This document shows positions 19,467 through 27,639 of a stretch of 64,000 nucleotides of DNA, piece after piece. The stretch is from Hydrogenophaga borbori (GTDB taxonomy: Bacteria > Pseudomonadota > Gammaproteobacteria > Burkholderiales > Burkholderiaceae_C). The first letter of the stretch is position 1; each line of letters begins with the position of its first letter. The position numbers and the translations under genes are program-made. The stretch covers positions 536,699 to 600,698 of the forward strand of contig NZ_QVLS01000002.1 of assembly GCF_003417535.1 (NCBI RefSeq), read 5' to 3'. The notes below the pieces were generated by a model. It was given only the letters and a program-made list of their open reading frames with translations, did not search any database and was not told where the DNA came from.

Positions 19467-20251
19467 TGCTTCTTGACCTTCGGGCCGCGGCCTTCCAGGA
19501 ACTCGCGCACGCGGGCCTTGGCCTCGGGGGCGTCCTGGACGATGGCGGAGATCAGGGCCTCGGTGAAGAAGCCATGGTCGGCCGTTTGGTCGGCGATGCG
19601 CGGCAGCGCCTGCATCAGCGCGTAGTTGGTGAGCGGCGCGTTGCTGGCGATGCGCGTGGCCAGCTCCAGCGCCTTGTCCAGGGCCGTGCCCTGGGGCACC
19701 AGGTACTGCGCCAGGCCGGCGCGCTCGCCTTCCTCGGCGTTGAGCACGCGGCCGGTGAACATCATGTCGGCCATGCGCGCGGTGCCGATCAGGCGCGGGA
19801 TGCGCACCGAGCCGCCGCCGCCGACGAAGATGCCACGCGAGCCTTCGGGCAGCGCGAAGAAGCTGGAGGTGTCGGCCACGCGCAGGTGGCAGGCGCTGGC
19901 CAGTTCCAGGCCGCCGCCCACCACGGCGCCGTGCAGCGCGGCCACCACGGGAACGGGGCCACGCTCCACCTGGTCCAGGGCGTGGTGCCACATGCGCGAG
20001 TGGTGCAGGCCGGCGGCGGCGTCGCGCTCGCTCAGCTCGGACAGGTCCAGGCCGGCGCAGAAGTGTTCGCCATGGCCATGGATGACGGCGGCACGCACGC
20101 TGTGCGGCATGCCCTGGAAGACGTCGCGGATGGCAAGCACCAGGCCGTCGTTGAGTGCGTTGCGCTTGCTGGGGCGGTTGAGGGTGATGAGGGCGATCTG
20201 CTGCTGGTCTCCGCGCAGTTCGATCGTCAGGTCGTTGGTCTGGATGGGCAT
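19463..20251 (-). CDS. Enoyl-CoA hydratase/isomerase (crotonase) for hydroxycinnamoyl-CoA
   Basis: Crotonase-fold protein (262 residues). The oxyanion strand is AAVIHGHGEHFCAGLDLSELSE (about 55-77) and the second region is VAALHGAVVGGGLELASACHLRVAD (about 105-130). The C-terminal helices end in FLEGRGPKVKKQ. First gene of the minus-strand hydroxycinnamate group. In the beta-oxidative route it hydrates the side-chain double bond of feruloyl- or p-coumaroyl-CoA; in the retro-aldol route an equivalent enzyme would make vanillin. The neighbouring SDR and amidohydrolase, and the absence of a vanillin dehydrogenase in the window, favour plain hydratase. Confidence 0.88.
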   Translation of the reverse strand: MPIQTNDLTIELRGDQQQIALITLNRPSKRNALNDGLVLAIRDVFQGMPHSVRAAVIHGHGEHFCAGLDLSELSERDAAAGLHHSRMWHHALDQVERGPVPVVAALHGAVVGGGLELASACHLRVADTSSFFALPEGSRGIFVGGGGSVRIPRLIGTARMADMMFTGRVLNAEEGERAGLAQYLVPQGTALDKALELATRIASNAPLTNYALMQALPRIADQTADHGFFTEALISAIVQDAPEAKARVREFLEGRGPKVKKQ

Positions 20252-20294
20252 GGGAAAGGGCCGCTGCGGCTTCTTGTGAAGGTGTCGGATTATT

Positions 20295-20309
20295 GTTATA
20301 AACGATAAC
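20295..20309. promoter_or_regulatory. Candidate MarR operator ahead of the hydroxycinnamate genes
   Basis: GTTAT-AAACG-ATAAC is an inverted repeat with 5-bp arms, extended to TTGTTAT...ATAACCAA with one inserted base. It lies about 45 bp upstream of the crotonase start, in a markedly A+T-rich patch of otherwise G+C-rich DNA. MarR proteins commonly bind such palindromes, and the cluster contains one marR gene. Confidence 0.5.
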
Positions 20310-20339
20310 CAAATTCAACCGTTTCCCTCGGAAAGAGGA

Positions 20340-20640
20340 TGCGGGTTTTCCCTTACGTGGAGACGTGCTCTTGGCTGCGATGGCTGGGTGCTTTGTTCGC
20401 TTGGGTGGTGGGCTTCAGGTCTTGTTGGCGCCGACGGGGTTGGCGGGCCGAGGGCTTGGGCTGTGCCGCCGAGAGTTCCGATGCGCAGCCCTTCGCTGCG
20501 CGAAGGGTGCCCTGCGGTGCTCGGGTGGCCGGCCCCGCGGCATCACTCACCGCACGCCTCGGCTGCGCATAGGCGCCCCCAGCGGGACACCGCCCTGACA
20601 CCACCAGCCAACCTGGCGCGAGATTCCCGCGTCCGCCAAC
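20340..20640. repeat. Gene-free stretch with REP-like hairpin between divergent operons
   Basis: The 427-bp gap between the crotonase and the amidohydrolase holds no convincing gene. From about 20340 to 20640 the sequence has a different texture: short open frames in several phases and a hairpin at 20489-20507 (CCCTTCG-CTGCG-CGAAGGG). It resembles the interspersed palindromic elements scattered between genes in Comamonadaceae genomes; that comparison is from memory and was not tested. The first ~90 bp carry the MarR-type palindrome described separately. Confidence 0.35.
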
Positions 20641-20678
20641 CGGAAAAAGCCAAAAGCCGAGAAGACAAAAGAGACCCC

Positions 20679-21542
20679 ATGGACCACCAGAACCTCATCG
20701 CCATCGACATCCACACCCACGCCGAAGTGAGCTGCTGGAACCCCTTCGACAACTACGGCGAGGAATACGACCGCGCGGCCGACAAGTACTTCGGCAGCAA
20801 CCGCCGCCCCAGCATCGCCGAGACCATCGCCTACTACCGCGAGCGAAAGATCGGCCTGGTGATGTTCACCGTGGACAGCGAATCGAAACTGGGCCGCCGC
20901 CGCATCCCGAACGAGGAGATCGCCCAGGCCGCGCGCGAGAACAGCGACATGATGGTGGCCTTCGCCAGCATCGACCCGCACAAGGGCAAGATGGGCGCGC
21001 GCGAGGCCGAGCGCCTCATCCGGGAGGAAGGCGTCAAGGGCTTCAAGTTCCACCCCACGGTGCAGGGCTACCACCCCTACGACAGGATGGCCTGGCCCAT
21101 CTACGAGGTGATCAACGCCCACAAGCTGCCGGCCATCTTCCACACCGGGCACAGCGGCATCGGCAGCGGCATGCGCTGCGGCGGCGGCCTGCGGCTGGAG
21201 TACAGCAACCCCATGCACCTGGACGACGTCGCCATCGACTTCCCCGACATGCAGATCGTGATGGCCCACCCCAGCTTCCCCTGGCAGGACGAGGCCCTGT
21301 CGGTGGCCACGCACAAGCCCAACGTCTGGATCGACCTGAGCGGCTGGAGCCCCAAGTACTTTCCCAAGCAGCTGGTGCAGTACGCCAACACCCTGCTCAA
21401 GGATCGCATCCTCTTCGGCAGCGACTACCCGCTGATCACGCCCGAGCGCTGGATGAAGGACTTCGAGGTCGCCGGCTTCAAGCCCGAGGTCATGCCCGGC
21501 ATCCTCAAGGGCAACGCCGTGCGCCTGCTGGGCCTGGCATGA
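20679..21542 (+). CDS. Amidohydrolase-family hydrolase, candidate beta-ketoacyl-CoA hydrolase of hydroxycinnamate catabolism
   Basis: Amidohydrolase-2 family protein (287 residues) with a TIM-barrel metal site: IDIHTHAEVS at residues 9-18 (HxH), KFHPTVQGYHP near 122, FHTGHSG near 150, MAHPSFPWQ near 193 and GSDYPLI near 252. In actinobacterial p-hydroxycinnamate clusters (couO-type) such a protein hydrolyses 4-hydroxyphenyl-beta-ketoacyl-CoA to the benzoate and acetyl-CoA. Position next to Fcs, crotonase and SDR supports that role. Start 20679 yields the HTH metal motif near the N-terminus; a longer frame upstream lies in the repeat-like gap. It overlaps the following ligase gene by 4 bp. Confidence 0.85.
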   Translation: MDHQNLIAIDIHTHAEVSCWNPFDNYGEEYDRAADKYFGSNRRPSIAETIAYYRERKIGLVMFTVDSESKLGRRRIPNEEIAQAARENSDMMVAFASIDPHKGKMGAREAERLIREEGVKGFKFHPTVQGYHPYDRMAWPIYEVINAHKLPAIFHTGHSGIGSGMRCGGGLRLEYSNPMHLDDVAIDFPDMQIVMAHPSFPWQDEALSVATHKPNVWIDLSGWSPKYFPKQLVQYANTLLKDRILFGSDYPLITPERWMKDFEVAGFKPEVMPGILKGNAVRLLGLA

Positions 21543-23383
21543 GGGCCTTCACCTCGCTCGCCGACATCGAGGCGCTGGAGCGCCGCCCGCTGGCCGAGGT
21601 GGCACCGCTGCGCACGCCCTATGGCCTGATCCGCGCCGCCGCCGAGCGCTTCCCCGAGCGCGAGGCCTTCACCTTCCTGCCCGACGCCGACCTGGCGCGC
21701 GCGCCGCGCCGCGTGAGCTACCGCGAGCTGCTGGCCATGGTGCACCGCGCGGCCAACGCCTTGCGTGCATTGGGTGTGGGCCCCGACGACAGCGTGGCCC
21801 TGCTCGCGCCCAACACGCCCGAGGCGCACGCCGTGCTGTGGGGCGCGCAACTGGCCGGCCGCGTCTGCCCCATCAACACGCTGCTGCAGCCGGACCACAT
21901 CGCCTCGCTCATGCAGGCCGCGAACACCAAGGTGCTGGTCGCCCTGGGGCCCAACGCCGAGCTGGCGGTCTGGCCCACGGCGCTGAAGGCGCAGGCGCTG
22001 CACCCCTGCGCGCTGGTGCCGATCGCGGTCGACGAGGCCGTGCCGGGCCTGGCCTCGCTGCAGGAGCTGATGGCCGCGCAGCCCGACACGCTCGGCTTCG
22101 AGCCCGACCTGAACGCCGACCGGGTGGTCGCGCTGTTCCACACCGGCGGCACCACCGGCGCACCCAAGCTGGCACAGCACACCGCCGGCAACGAGGCGCA
22201 CACCGCCTGGTTCGCGCACGCCTTCTACGGCTGCGACGAACACAGCGTCGAGGTGAATGGCTTTCCGCTGTTCCATGTGGCCGGCGCCTTCGTCTACGGC
22301 CTGGCGCTGCTGGCCATCGGCGCGCGCCAGGTGCTGCCCACGCTCAGCGGCATGCGCAACACCGGCTTCGTGCAGCGCTACTGGCGCTTCTGCGAGCGCG
22401 AGGGCGTGACGCACCTGGCCTGCGTGCCCACGGTGCTGGCCAGCCTGCTGGGCGTGCCCATCGATGCCGACCTCTCGCGCGTGCGCGCGGCCTACACGGG
22501 TGGCTCGCCACTGCCCGGCGAGCTCGCGCAGCGTTTCGAGGCCACCACCGGCATCGCGGTGCGCAACATCCTGGGCATGACGGAGTGCGCGGGCCTGGTC
22601 AGCATCGAGCCCCTGCTGGCGCCGCGCGTGGCCGGCTCGGCCGGCTGGCGCCTGCCGTTCACCGAGGTGCGCGCCGTGCCCTGGCGCGACGGCGAGGCCC
22701 GGCTGGACGAGCGCTGCGCGCCCGGCGAAACCGGCGTGGTGGTGCTGCGTGGGCCGCACATGAGCCCGGGCTACCTCGACGCGGCGCGCAACGCCGGCCT
22801 GTTCGAGCGGGGCTGGATCGTCTCGGGCGACCTCGGCCACCTCGACGCCGACGGCCGCGTGCACCTCACCGGCCGCGCCAAGGACGTGATCATCCGCGGC
22901 TCGCACAACATCGACCCCGGTCTGGTGGAAGACGCCTTCCTCGCCCACCCGGCCGTGGCGCAGTGCGCCGTGGTGGCCGAACCCGACGCCTACGCGGGCG
23001 AGGTGCCCGCGGCCTTCGTGGTCTTGCGCGAGGGCGCCAGCGCCGAGGCCGATGCCTTGCTGCGCGAGGTGGCGCCGCGGGTGTACGAGCGCCCCGCCGT
23101 GCCCAAGCGGGTGGTGGTCGTGCCGGCCCTGCCGCTCACCGCCATCGGCAAGGTGTTCAAGCCCGCGCTGCGGCTGCGAGCGATCGAACTCAAGCTGGCC
23201 GATCTGGCGCGCGAGCTGGCGCCAGACCGGGAGGCGGAGGTGAGCGCGGTGGACGAGGGCGGGCGCCAGCGCGCCACGGTGCGCTTCGCCGGCGCGGCCG
23301 ACGCGGCGCTGGCCGAGGGCTTGCGGGCCGCCCTGGCGGCGATCGCGGTGCCGACGGCGGTGGAGTTCAGCGGGGTGGGCTGA
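21539..23383 (+). CDS. AMP-forming acyl-CoA synthetase
   Basis: Ligase of 614 residues with the ANL-family motifs: P-loop ALFHTGGTTGAPKLAQHTAGN near residue 200, NILGMTECAGLVS near 345, VSGDLGHLDADGRVHLTGRAKDVIIRG near 430 and the C-terminal lysine in LTAIGKVFKPALRLRA near 545. An extra ~60-residue C-terminal tail follows. Coupled by ATGA to the amidohydrolase, so it is the second CoA ligase of the hydroxycinnamate locus. It may handle a different phenylpropenoid, a dihydrocinnamate or a released aromatic acid. Confidence 0.88.
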   Translation: MRAFTSLADIEALERRPLAEVAPLRTPYGLIRAAAERFPEREAFTFLPDADLARAPRRVSYRELLAMVHRAANALRALGVGPDDSVALLAPNTPEAHAVLWGAQLAGRVCPINTLLQPDHIASLMQAANTKVLVALGPNAELAVWPTALKAQALHPCALVPIAVDEAVPGLASLQELMAAQPDTLGFEPDLNADRVVALFHTGGTTGAPKLAQHTAGNEAHTAWFAHAFYGCDEHSVEVNGFPLFHVAGAFVYGLALLAIGARQVLPTLSGMRNTGFVQRYWRFCEREGVTHLACVPTVLASLLGVPIDADLSRVRAAYTGGSPLPGELAQRFEATTGIAVRNILGMTECAGLVSIEPLLAPRVAGSAGWRLPFTEVRAVPWRDGEARLDERCAPGETGVVVLRGPHMSPGYLDAARNAGLFERGWIVSGDLGHLDADGRVHLTGRAKDVIIRGSHNIDPGLVEDAFLAHPAVAQCAVVAEPDAYAGEVPAAFVVLREGASAEADALLREVAPRVYERPAVPKRVVVVPALPLTAIGKVFKPALRLRAIELKLADLARELAPDREAEVSAVDEGGRQRATVRFAGAADAALAEGLRAALAAIAVPTAVEFSGVG

Positions 23384-23389
23384 GCGGCC

Positions 23390-23980
23390 TCACCAGCCGC
23401 CGCGCGCCAGCCAGCGCTCCAGCTGCTCCAGCTTGTCCACGCCCCAGAAGGGTTCGCCGTCCACCACCACCGTGGGCGAGCCGAACACACCTTGCGCCAG
23501 CGAGGCGTCGACCTCGGCGCGCAGCAGCGCGGCCGCTTCCTCGCCGGCGGCCGCGCGCGCCAGCGCCTCGCCCAGCACGGGCGCCAGCGCGTCGGGCGTG
23601 GACAGGTCCAGTCCCTGGCCCCAATAGGCACCGTAGACCGCGTGCACCACCGCGCTGGCGCGTTCGGGCTCGTGGCGATTGGTCCAGGCCAGGGCGCGGG
23701 CGCAGGCCAGCGGGTTCATCACCGCGTCGCGCGGCTGGCGCTTCATGGGCACGCCGCGCTCGCGCGCATAGCGGCGCACGTCGCGCTCCACGTAGTCGCC
23801 CTTGAGCGGCGTGTCCATCAGGGGCTTCAAGCCCATCACCTTCATCACCGCCACGCCCAGCAGCATGGGGTGCCAGGCGACCGAGCGGCCATGCCGGGCG
23901 GCGATGGCTTCCAGTCGCAGCGAGGCGAAGTAGCCATAAGGGGAGATGAAGTCGAGGTGGCAGTGCAGGGGCGCGGGCAT
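23390..23980 (-). CDS. 2-hydroxychromene-2-carboxylate isomerase/DsbA-like (kappa GST) protein
   Basis: Thioredoxin-fold protein of 196 residues. The N-terminal motif LHCHLDFISPYGYFASLRLE has Ser-Pro in place of a Cys pair, typical of HCCA isomerases, which use glutathione and act on polycyclic-aromatic intermediates. The C-terminal part FGSPTVVVDGEPFWGVDKLEQLERWL is the family cis-Pro and end region. ATG 23980 is preferred; the ATG at 24028 lies inside a conserved upstream element (24010-24029). It converges with the ligase gene and is divergent from dctP. Role in this aromatic cluster is unproven. Confidence 0.85.
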   Translation of the reverse strand: MPAPLHCHLDFISPYGYFASLRLEAIAARHGRSVAWHPMLLGVAVMKVMGLKPLMDTPLKGDYVERDVRRYARERGVPMKRQPRDAVMNPLACARALAWTNRHEPERASAVVHAVYGAYWGQGLDLSTPDALAPVLGEALARAAAGEEAAALLRAEVDASLAQGVFGSPTVVVDGEPFWGVDKLEQLERWLARGGW

Positions 23981-24009
23981 GGGGTCGGGAGGCGGTATCG
24001 GGGCGATGG

Positions 24010-24029
24010 TTTCATACCATAACGGCATA
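24010..24029. promoter_or_regulatory. Conserved element shared by two dctP promoters, copy 1
   Basis: TTTCATACCATAACGGCATA matches 19 of 20 bases with 29427-29446, upstream of the paralogous dctP. Weaker similarity continues downstream toward a TGCACAGTG stretch present in both. It lies between the divergent isomerase gene and dctP (24169). It may be the operator of a common regulator or a duplicated promoter core. Confidence 0.55.
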
Positions 24030-24168
24030 TCAGCCAGTCCCGAAACCGGCTTGTGCCGCCCCGCCGGCGCCTGCACAGTGGAGGCCTTGTGTCTGACGTG
24101 GCACATGCCTTCGGCGCGCCCTGGGTGGGCGCCGCCCGTCGATTGTTTTCTTCAGCCAGGTTCTTCCC

Positions 24169-25209
24169 ATGACCCTTCTCCGTCGCCGCAGCGCGATCGT
24201 GGCCGCCGCCGCATTGGGCGCCACCTCGATCGCCGGCAAGGCTTTCGCCCAGCAGACCGTGACCCTGCGCCTGCACCAGTTCCTGCCGCCGCAGGCCACC
24301 ATCCCGGCCCGTGCCATCGTGCCCTGGGCCAAGAAGGTGGAAAGCGAATCGGGCGGCCGCATCAAGGTGCAGTTGTTCCACTCGATGTCCATGGGCGGCT
24401 CGCCGCCGCAGCTGTTCGACCAGGCGCGCGACGGCGTCGCCGACATCGTCTGGACCGTGCTCGGCTACACCCCGGGCCGCTTCAACAAGGCCGAGGTGTT
24501 CGAGCTGCCCTTCATGAGCGGCAAGGCCGAGCCGGCCTCGCGCGCCTTCCACGAGTACGTGCAGCAGCACGCCGCCGACGAGTTCCGCCAGGTGCACCTG
24601 CTGGCCGCGCACACGCACGGCCCGGGCCTGTTCCACAGCAAGTCGGCCATCACCGGCCTGGACAGCCTGCGTGGCCTGAAGGTGCGCGGCGGCTCGCGCA
24701 TCATCAACAACATGCTCACCAAGCTGGGCGCCGCCCCGGTGGGCATGCCGGTGCCGGCCGTGACGGAGGCGCTGTCCAAGTCGGTGATCGACGCCACCAC
24801 CATTCCCTGGGAGGTGACGCCTTCGCTCAAGATCGCCGAGCTGGTGAAGCACCACACCTCGTTCTCGGGCCCCACGGGGCTGTTCACCCAGACCTTTGCG
24901 CTGGTGATGAACCGCGGCAGCTACCAGAAGCTGCCGGCCGATCTGAAGGCCATCATCGACAAGAACTCGGGCGTCGAGACGGCGGCCCTGTTCGGCCGCG
25001 CCATGGACGACGGCGACAAGGACGGCCTGGCGGTGGCGCAGAAGGCCGGCAACAGCATCGTCACCCTGGACGCCGCCGAAACCCAGCGCTGGAAAACCAC
25101 CGCTGCCGCGGTGGAGGCCGACTGGGTGAAGGAGATGCAGGGCAAGAAGCTCGATGGCGCCAAGCTGGTCGCCGACGCGCGCGCGCTGATCGCCAAGCAC
25201 AGCAAGTAA
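24169..25209 (+). CDS. dctP: TRAP transporter solute-binding protein DctP (orphan copy)
   Basis: Periplasmic solute receptor (346 residues). The signal peptide MTLLRRRSAIVAAAALGATS ends near AFAQ, and the mature protein starts at QTVTLRLHQFLPPQ. DctP features include GGRIKVQLFHSMSMGGSPPQL and the GLDSLRGLKVRGGSRIINNMLTKLGAAPVGMPVPAVTEAL block containing the conserved ligand-binding arginine region. It has no dctQM genes beside it and is followed by a strong terminator. By eye about three quarters of residues match the DctP at 29579, suggesting that both feed the one DctQM complex encoded at 30.7 kb. Confidence 0.93.
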   Translation: MTLLRRRSAIVAAAALGATSIAGKAFAQQTVTLRLHQFLPPQATIPARAIVPWAKKVESESGGRIKVQLFHSMSMGGSPPQLFDQARDGVADIVWTVLGYTPGRFNKAEVFELPFMSGKAEPASRAFHEYVQQHAADEFRQVHLLAAHTHGPGLFHSKSAITGLDSLRGLKVRGGSRIINNMLTKLGAAPVGMPVPAVTEALSKSVIDATTIPWEVTPSLKIAELVKHHTSFSGPTGLFTQTFALVMNRGSYQKLPADLKAIIDKNSGVETAALFGRAMDDGDKDGLAVAQKAGNSIVTLDAAETQRWKTTAAAVEADWVKEMQGKKLDGAKLVADARALIAKHSK

Positions 25210-25228
25210 GCGGGTCAGCCCCGCGCGA

Positions 25229-25257
25229 ACACAGGGCGGCCGCTGGCCGCCCTGTGT
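25229..25257 (+). terminator. Strong rho-independent-like hairpin after dctP
   Basis: A perfect 13-bp stem (ACACAGGGCGGCC / GGCCGCCCTGTGT) around a 3-nt loop, followed by GTTT. It separates the convergent dctP and MetE-like genes and can serve both directions. Confidence 0.8.
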
Positions 25258-25260
25258 GTT

Positions 25261-26382
25261 TCAGCCCCAGACCTCGCGCGCCGTCTCCACCACCAGCGCC
25301 AGCTTCTTGCGCTGGTCTTCCACCGCGATGTTGTTGCCGTGCACCGTGCTGGAGAAGCCGCACTGCGGCGACAGGCAGAGCTGCTCCAGCGGGGCGTACT
25401 TCGCGGCTTCGGCGATGCGGCGCTTCAACTCGTCCTTGCTTTCCAGCTGGCCGAACTTGGTGGTCACCAGGCCCAGCACCACGGTCTTGCCGGGCTTGAG
25501 GTAGCGCAGCGGGCGGAAGTCGCCCGAGCGGTCGTCGTCGTACTCCATGAAGTAGGCGTCCAGGTGCATCTCGGTGAGCAGGGCCTCGGCCACGGGCTCG
25601 TAGTTGCCGGCCGCCGCGTGCGTGCTCTTGAAGTTGCCACGGCACAGGTGCATGGCCAGGGTCATGCCCTTGGGCTTCTTCGCCACCACCTTGTTGATGA
25701 AGGCGGCGTAGCGGTGCGGCAGCTCGTTCGGATCGTCGCCGCGCTGGCGCGCGGCCTCGCGCATCTTCTCGTCGCACAGGTAGGCCATGTTGGTGTCGTC
25801 CATCTGCACGTAGGTGCAGCCGGCGTCGGCCAGGCTCTGCAGCTCGTCCGCGTAGGCCTGGGCCACGTCGTCGTAGAACACCGGATCCAGCTCGGGGTAG
25901 GCGTCCTTGCTGATGCCGGCGCGCCCGCCGCGAAAGTGCAGCATGGTGGGGGAGGGGATGGTCACCTTGGGCATGAGGCCCGGCAGGCCCAGCGCCTTGA
26001 CCTGCGCCTGCAGGTACTGGAAGTCGGCGAGCTGGATGTTCTTGGCGTGGCGCACCTTGTCGATCACGCGGATCACGGGCGGGGCCAGCTCTTCCGTGCC
26101 GTCGGGCTTGCGGATGGTGACGGGGATGTCGGTCTTCACGCCACCCAGCTGCTCCAGGAAGTCGATGTGGAAATAGGTGCGGCGGAACTCGCCGTCGGTG
26201 ATGGACTGCAGGCCCACGTCGGCCTGGAACTTCACGATCTCGGTGATCGCGCGGTCTTCCACCGCGCGCAGCTGGGCCGCCGTGATCTCGCCCTTGGCTT
26301 TCTGTTCGCGCGCCTGCAGCAGGTAGGCCGGACGCAGAAAGCTGCCGACGTGGTCGGCGCGAAAGGGGGGATTCAGGCTCAT
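25261..26382 (-). CDS. MetE-like methyltransferase (C-terminal catalytic domain family)
   Basis: Protein of 373 residues corresponding to the C-terminal, zinc-binding domain of cobalamin-independent methionine synthase, like the stand-alone YxjG/YxjH and core-MetE proteins. Landmarks: [12 protein letters not shown] at the start, [22 protein letters not shown] near 65, [16 protein letters not shown] near 200, [22 protein letters not shown] near 240 (His-x-Cys ligand) and the distal zinc Cys in [10 protein letters not shown] near 340. GAGGAGA precedes the start. It is divergent from vanA, which is unusual for a methionine gene; a methyl-handling job linked to O-demethylation is possible but unproven. 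Confidence 0.88.
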   Translation of the reverse strand: MSLNPPFRADHVGSFLRPAYLLQAREQKAKGEITAAQLRAVEDRAITEIVKFQADVGLQSITDGEFRRTYFHIDFLEQLGGVKTDIPVTIRKPDGTEELAPPVIRVIDKVRHAKNIQLADFQYLQAQVKALGLPGLMPKVTIPSPTMLHFRGGRAGISKDAYPELDPVFYDDVAQAYADELQSLADAGCTYVQMDDTNMAYLCDEKMREAARQRGDDPNELPHRYAAFINKVVAKKPKGMTLAMHLCRGNFKSTHAAAGNYEPVAEALLTEMHLDAYFMEYDDDRSGDFRPLRYLKPGKTVVLGLVTTKFGQLESKDELKRRIAEAAKYAPLEQLCLSPQCGFSSTVHGNNIAVEDQRKKLALVVETAREVWG

Positions 26383-26461
26383 GGGGTCTCCTCGGGGTTG
26401 CGGAAATGGACGGCGCCGACGGTAGCCCAAGCCCCGTTGGGCGGCAAGATCGGCGTTTTCA

Positions 26462-26545
26462 ATGGATACATAAAAGCCAGAATCCGAGCTTGATTGAAGG
26501 ATTTCATGGGGAAAACGGCGATTCGTGTATACATTGCGTATCCAT
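26462..26545. promoter_or_regulatory. Operator cluster between the MetE-like gene and vanA
   Basis: ATGGATAC (26462-26469) and GTATCCAT (26538-26545) form a perfect 8-bp inverted repeat 68 bp apart, and TGTATACA (26526-26533) is a perfect palindrome of the type bound by FCD GntR proteins. TGGATACAT and TGTATACAT differ in one base, so two sites may flank the divergent promoters. The right arm overlaps the vanA start. VanR (27640) is the obvious candidate binder. Confidence 0.55.
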
Positions 26546-27635
26546 GAATACCGATCCAGCCCACTTCCCGCTCAACGCCTGGTACGCCGCCGCCTACGAC
26601 GTTGAGGTGGGACGGGCCCTGTTCCCCCGCACCGTCTGCCAGCAGAAGCTGGTGCTCTACCGCCAGACCGACGGCCGCGTGGCCGCCCTGGAGGACGCCT
26701 GCTGGCACCGGCTGCTGCCGCTGTCCATGGGCCGGCTGGAGGGCGACGAAGTGGTCTGCGGCTACCACGGCCTGGTGTTCAACGCCGAGGGGCGCTGCAC
26801 CCACATGCCCAGCCAGGAAACCCTCAACCCCTCGGCCTGCGTGCGCCGCTTCCCGGTGGCGGAGCGGCACCGCTTCATCTGGGTCTGGCCGGGCGATCCG
26901 GCGCTGGCCGACGAATCGCTGATCCCCGACCTGCACTGGAACCACGACCCGGCCTGGGCGGGCGACGGCAAGATGATCCGCGTGCAGTGCGACTACCGCC
27001 TGGTCATCGACAACCTGATGGACCTCACGCACGAAACCTTCGTGCACGGCAGCAGCATCGGCAACCGCGCCGTGGCCGAGGCGCCTTTCGTGGCCACGCA
27101 CGGCGAACGCACGGCCACGGTCACGCGCTGGATGGAGAACATCGAGGCGCCGCCGTTCTGGGCCGGGCAGCTGCGGCAGGCGCGCGGCCACCAGGGCCCG
27201 GTGGACCGCTGGCAGATCATCCGCTTCGAGGCGCCGTGCACCGTGGCCATCGACGTGGGCGTGGCGCCCACCGGCACCGGCGCTCCGCAGGGCGACCGCA
27301 GCCAGGGCGTCAACGGCATGGTGCTCAACACCATCACGCCCGAAAACGGCAACAGCTGTCTCTACTTCTGGGCCTTCGCGCGCAACTACTGCCTGGACGA
27401 ACAGCGCCTGACGCACCAGCTGCGCGAGGGCGTGGCCGGCATCTTCCGCGAGGACGAGCTGGTGCTCGAAGCGCAGCAGAAGGCGATCGAGCAGCACCCC
27501 GACCACAAGTTCTACAACCTCAACATCGACGCCGGTGCCATGTGGGCGCGGCGCCTGATCGACAAGATGGTGGATGCCGAGCGCGGCACGCCCGGGGCGG
27601 GCTCCAGCGTCATTCCCATCCGCCGCGCCGGCTGA
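26544..27635 (+). CDS. vanA: Vanillate O-demethylase oxygenase subunit (Rieske)
   Basis: Terminal oxygenase (363 residues) that demethylates vanillate to protocatechuate with release of formaldehyde, fed by VanB. The Rieske [2Fe-2S] motif is [13 protein letters not shown] (CxH) plus [10 protein letters not shown] (CxxH) near residues 50-80. The mononuclear iron site is [18 protein letters not shown] near 155-170, with His, His and a nearby Asp. No Shine-Dalgarno site precedes ATG 26544, and the TATACAT box lies only 10 bp upstream, so a leaderless or very short-leader mRNA is possible. vanR and vanB follow at once. Relatives acting on other methoxybenzoates or on dicamba-type substrates cannot be excluded. 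Confidence 0.9.
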   Translation: MNTDPAHFPLNAWYAAAYDVEVGRALFPRTVCQQKLVLYRQTDGRVAALEDACWHRLLPLSMGRLEGDEVVCGYHGLVFNAEGRCTHMPSQETLNPSACVRRFPVAERHRFIWVWPGDPALADESLIPDLHWNHDPAWAGDGKMIRVQCDYRLVIDNLMDLTHETFVHGSSIGNRAVAEAPFVATHGERTATVTRWMENIEAPPFWAGQLRQARGHQGPVDRWQIIRFEAPCTVAIDVGVAPTGTGAPQGDRSQGVNGMVLNTITPENGNSCLYFWAFARNYCLDEQRLTHQLREGVAGIFREDELVLEAQQKAIEQHPDHKFYNLNIDAGAMWARRLIDKMVDAERGTPGAGSSVIPIRRAG

Positions 27636-27639
27636 TCCC

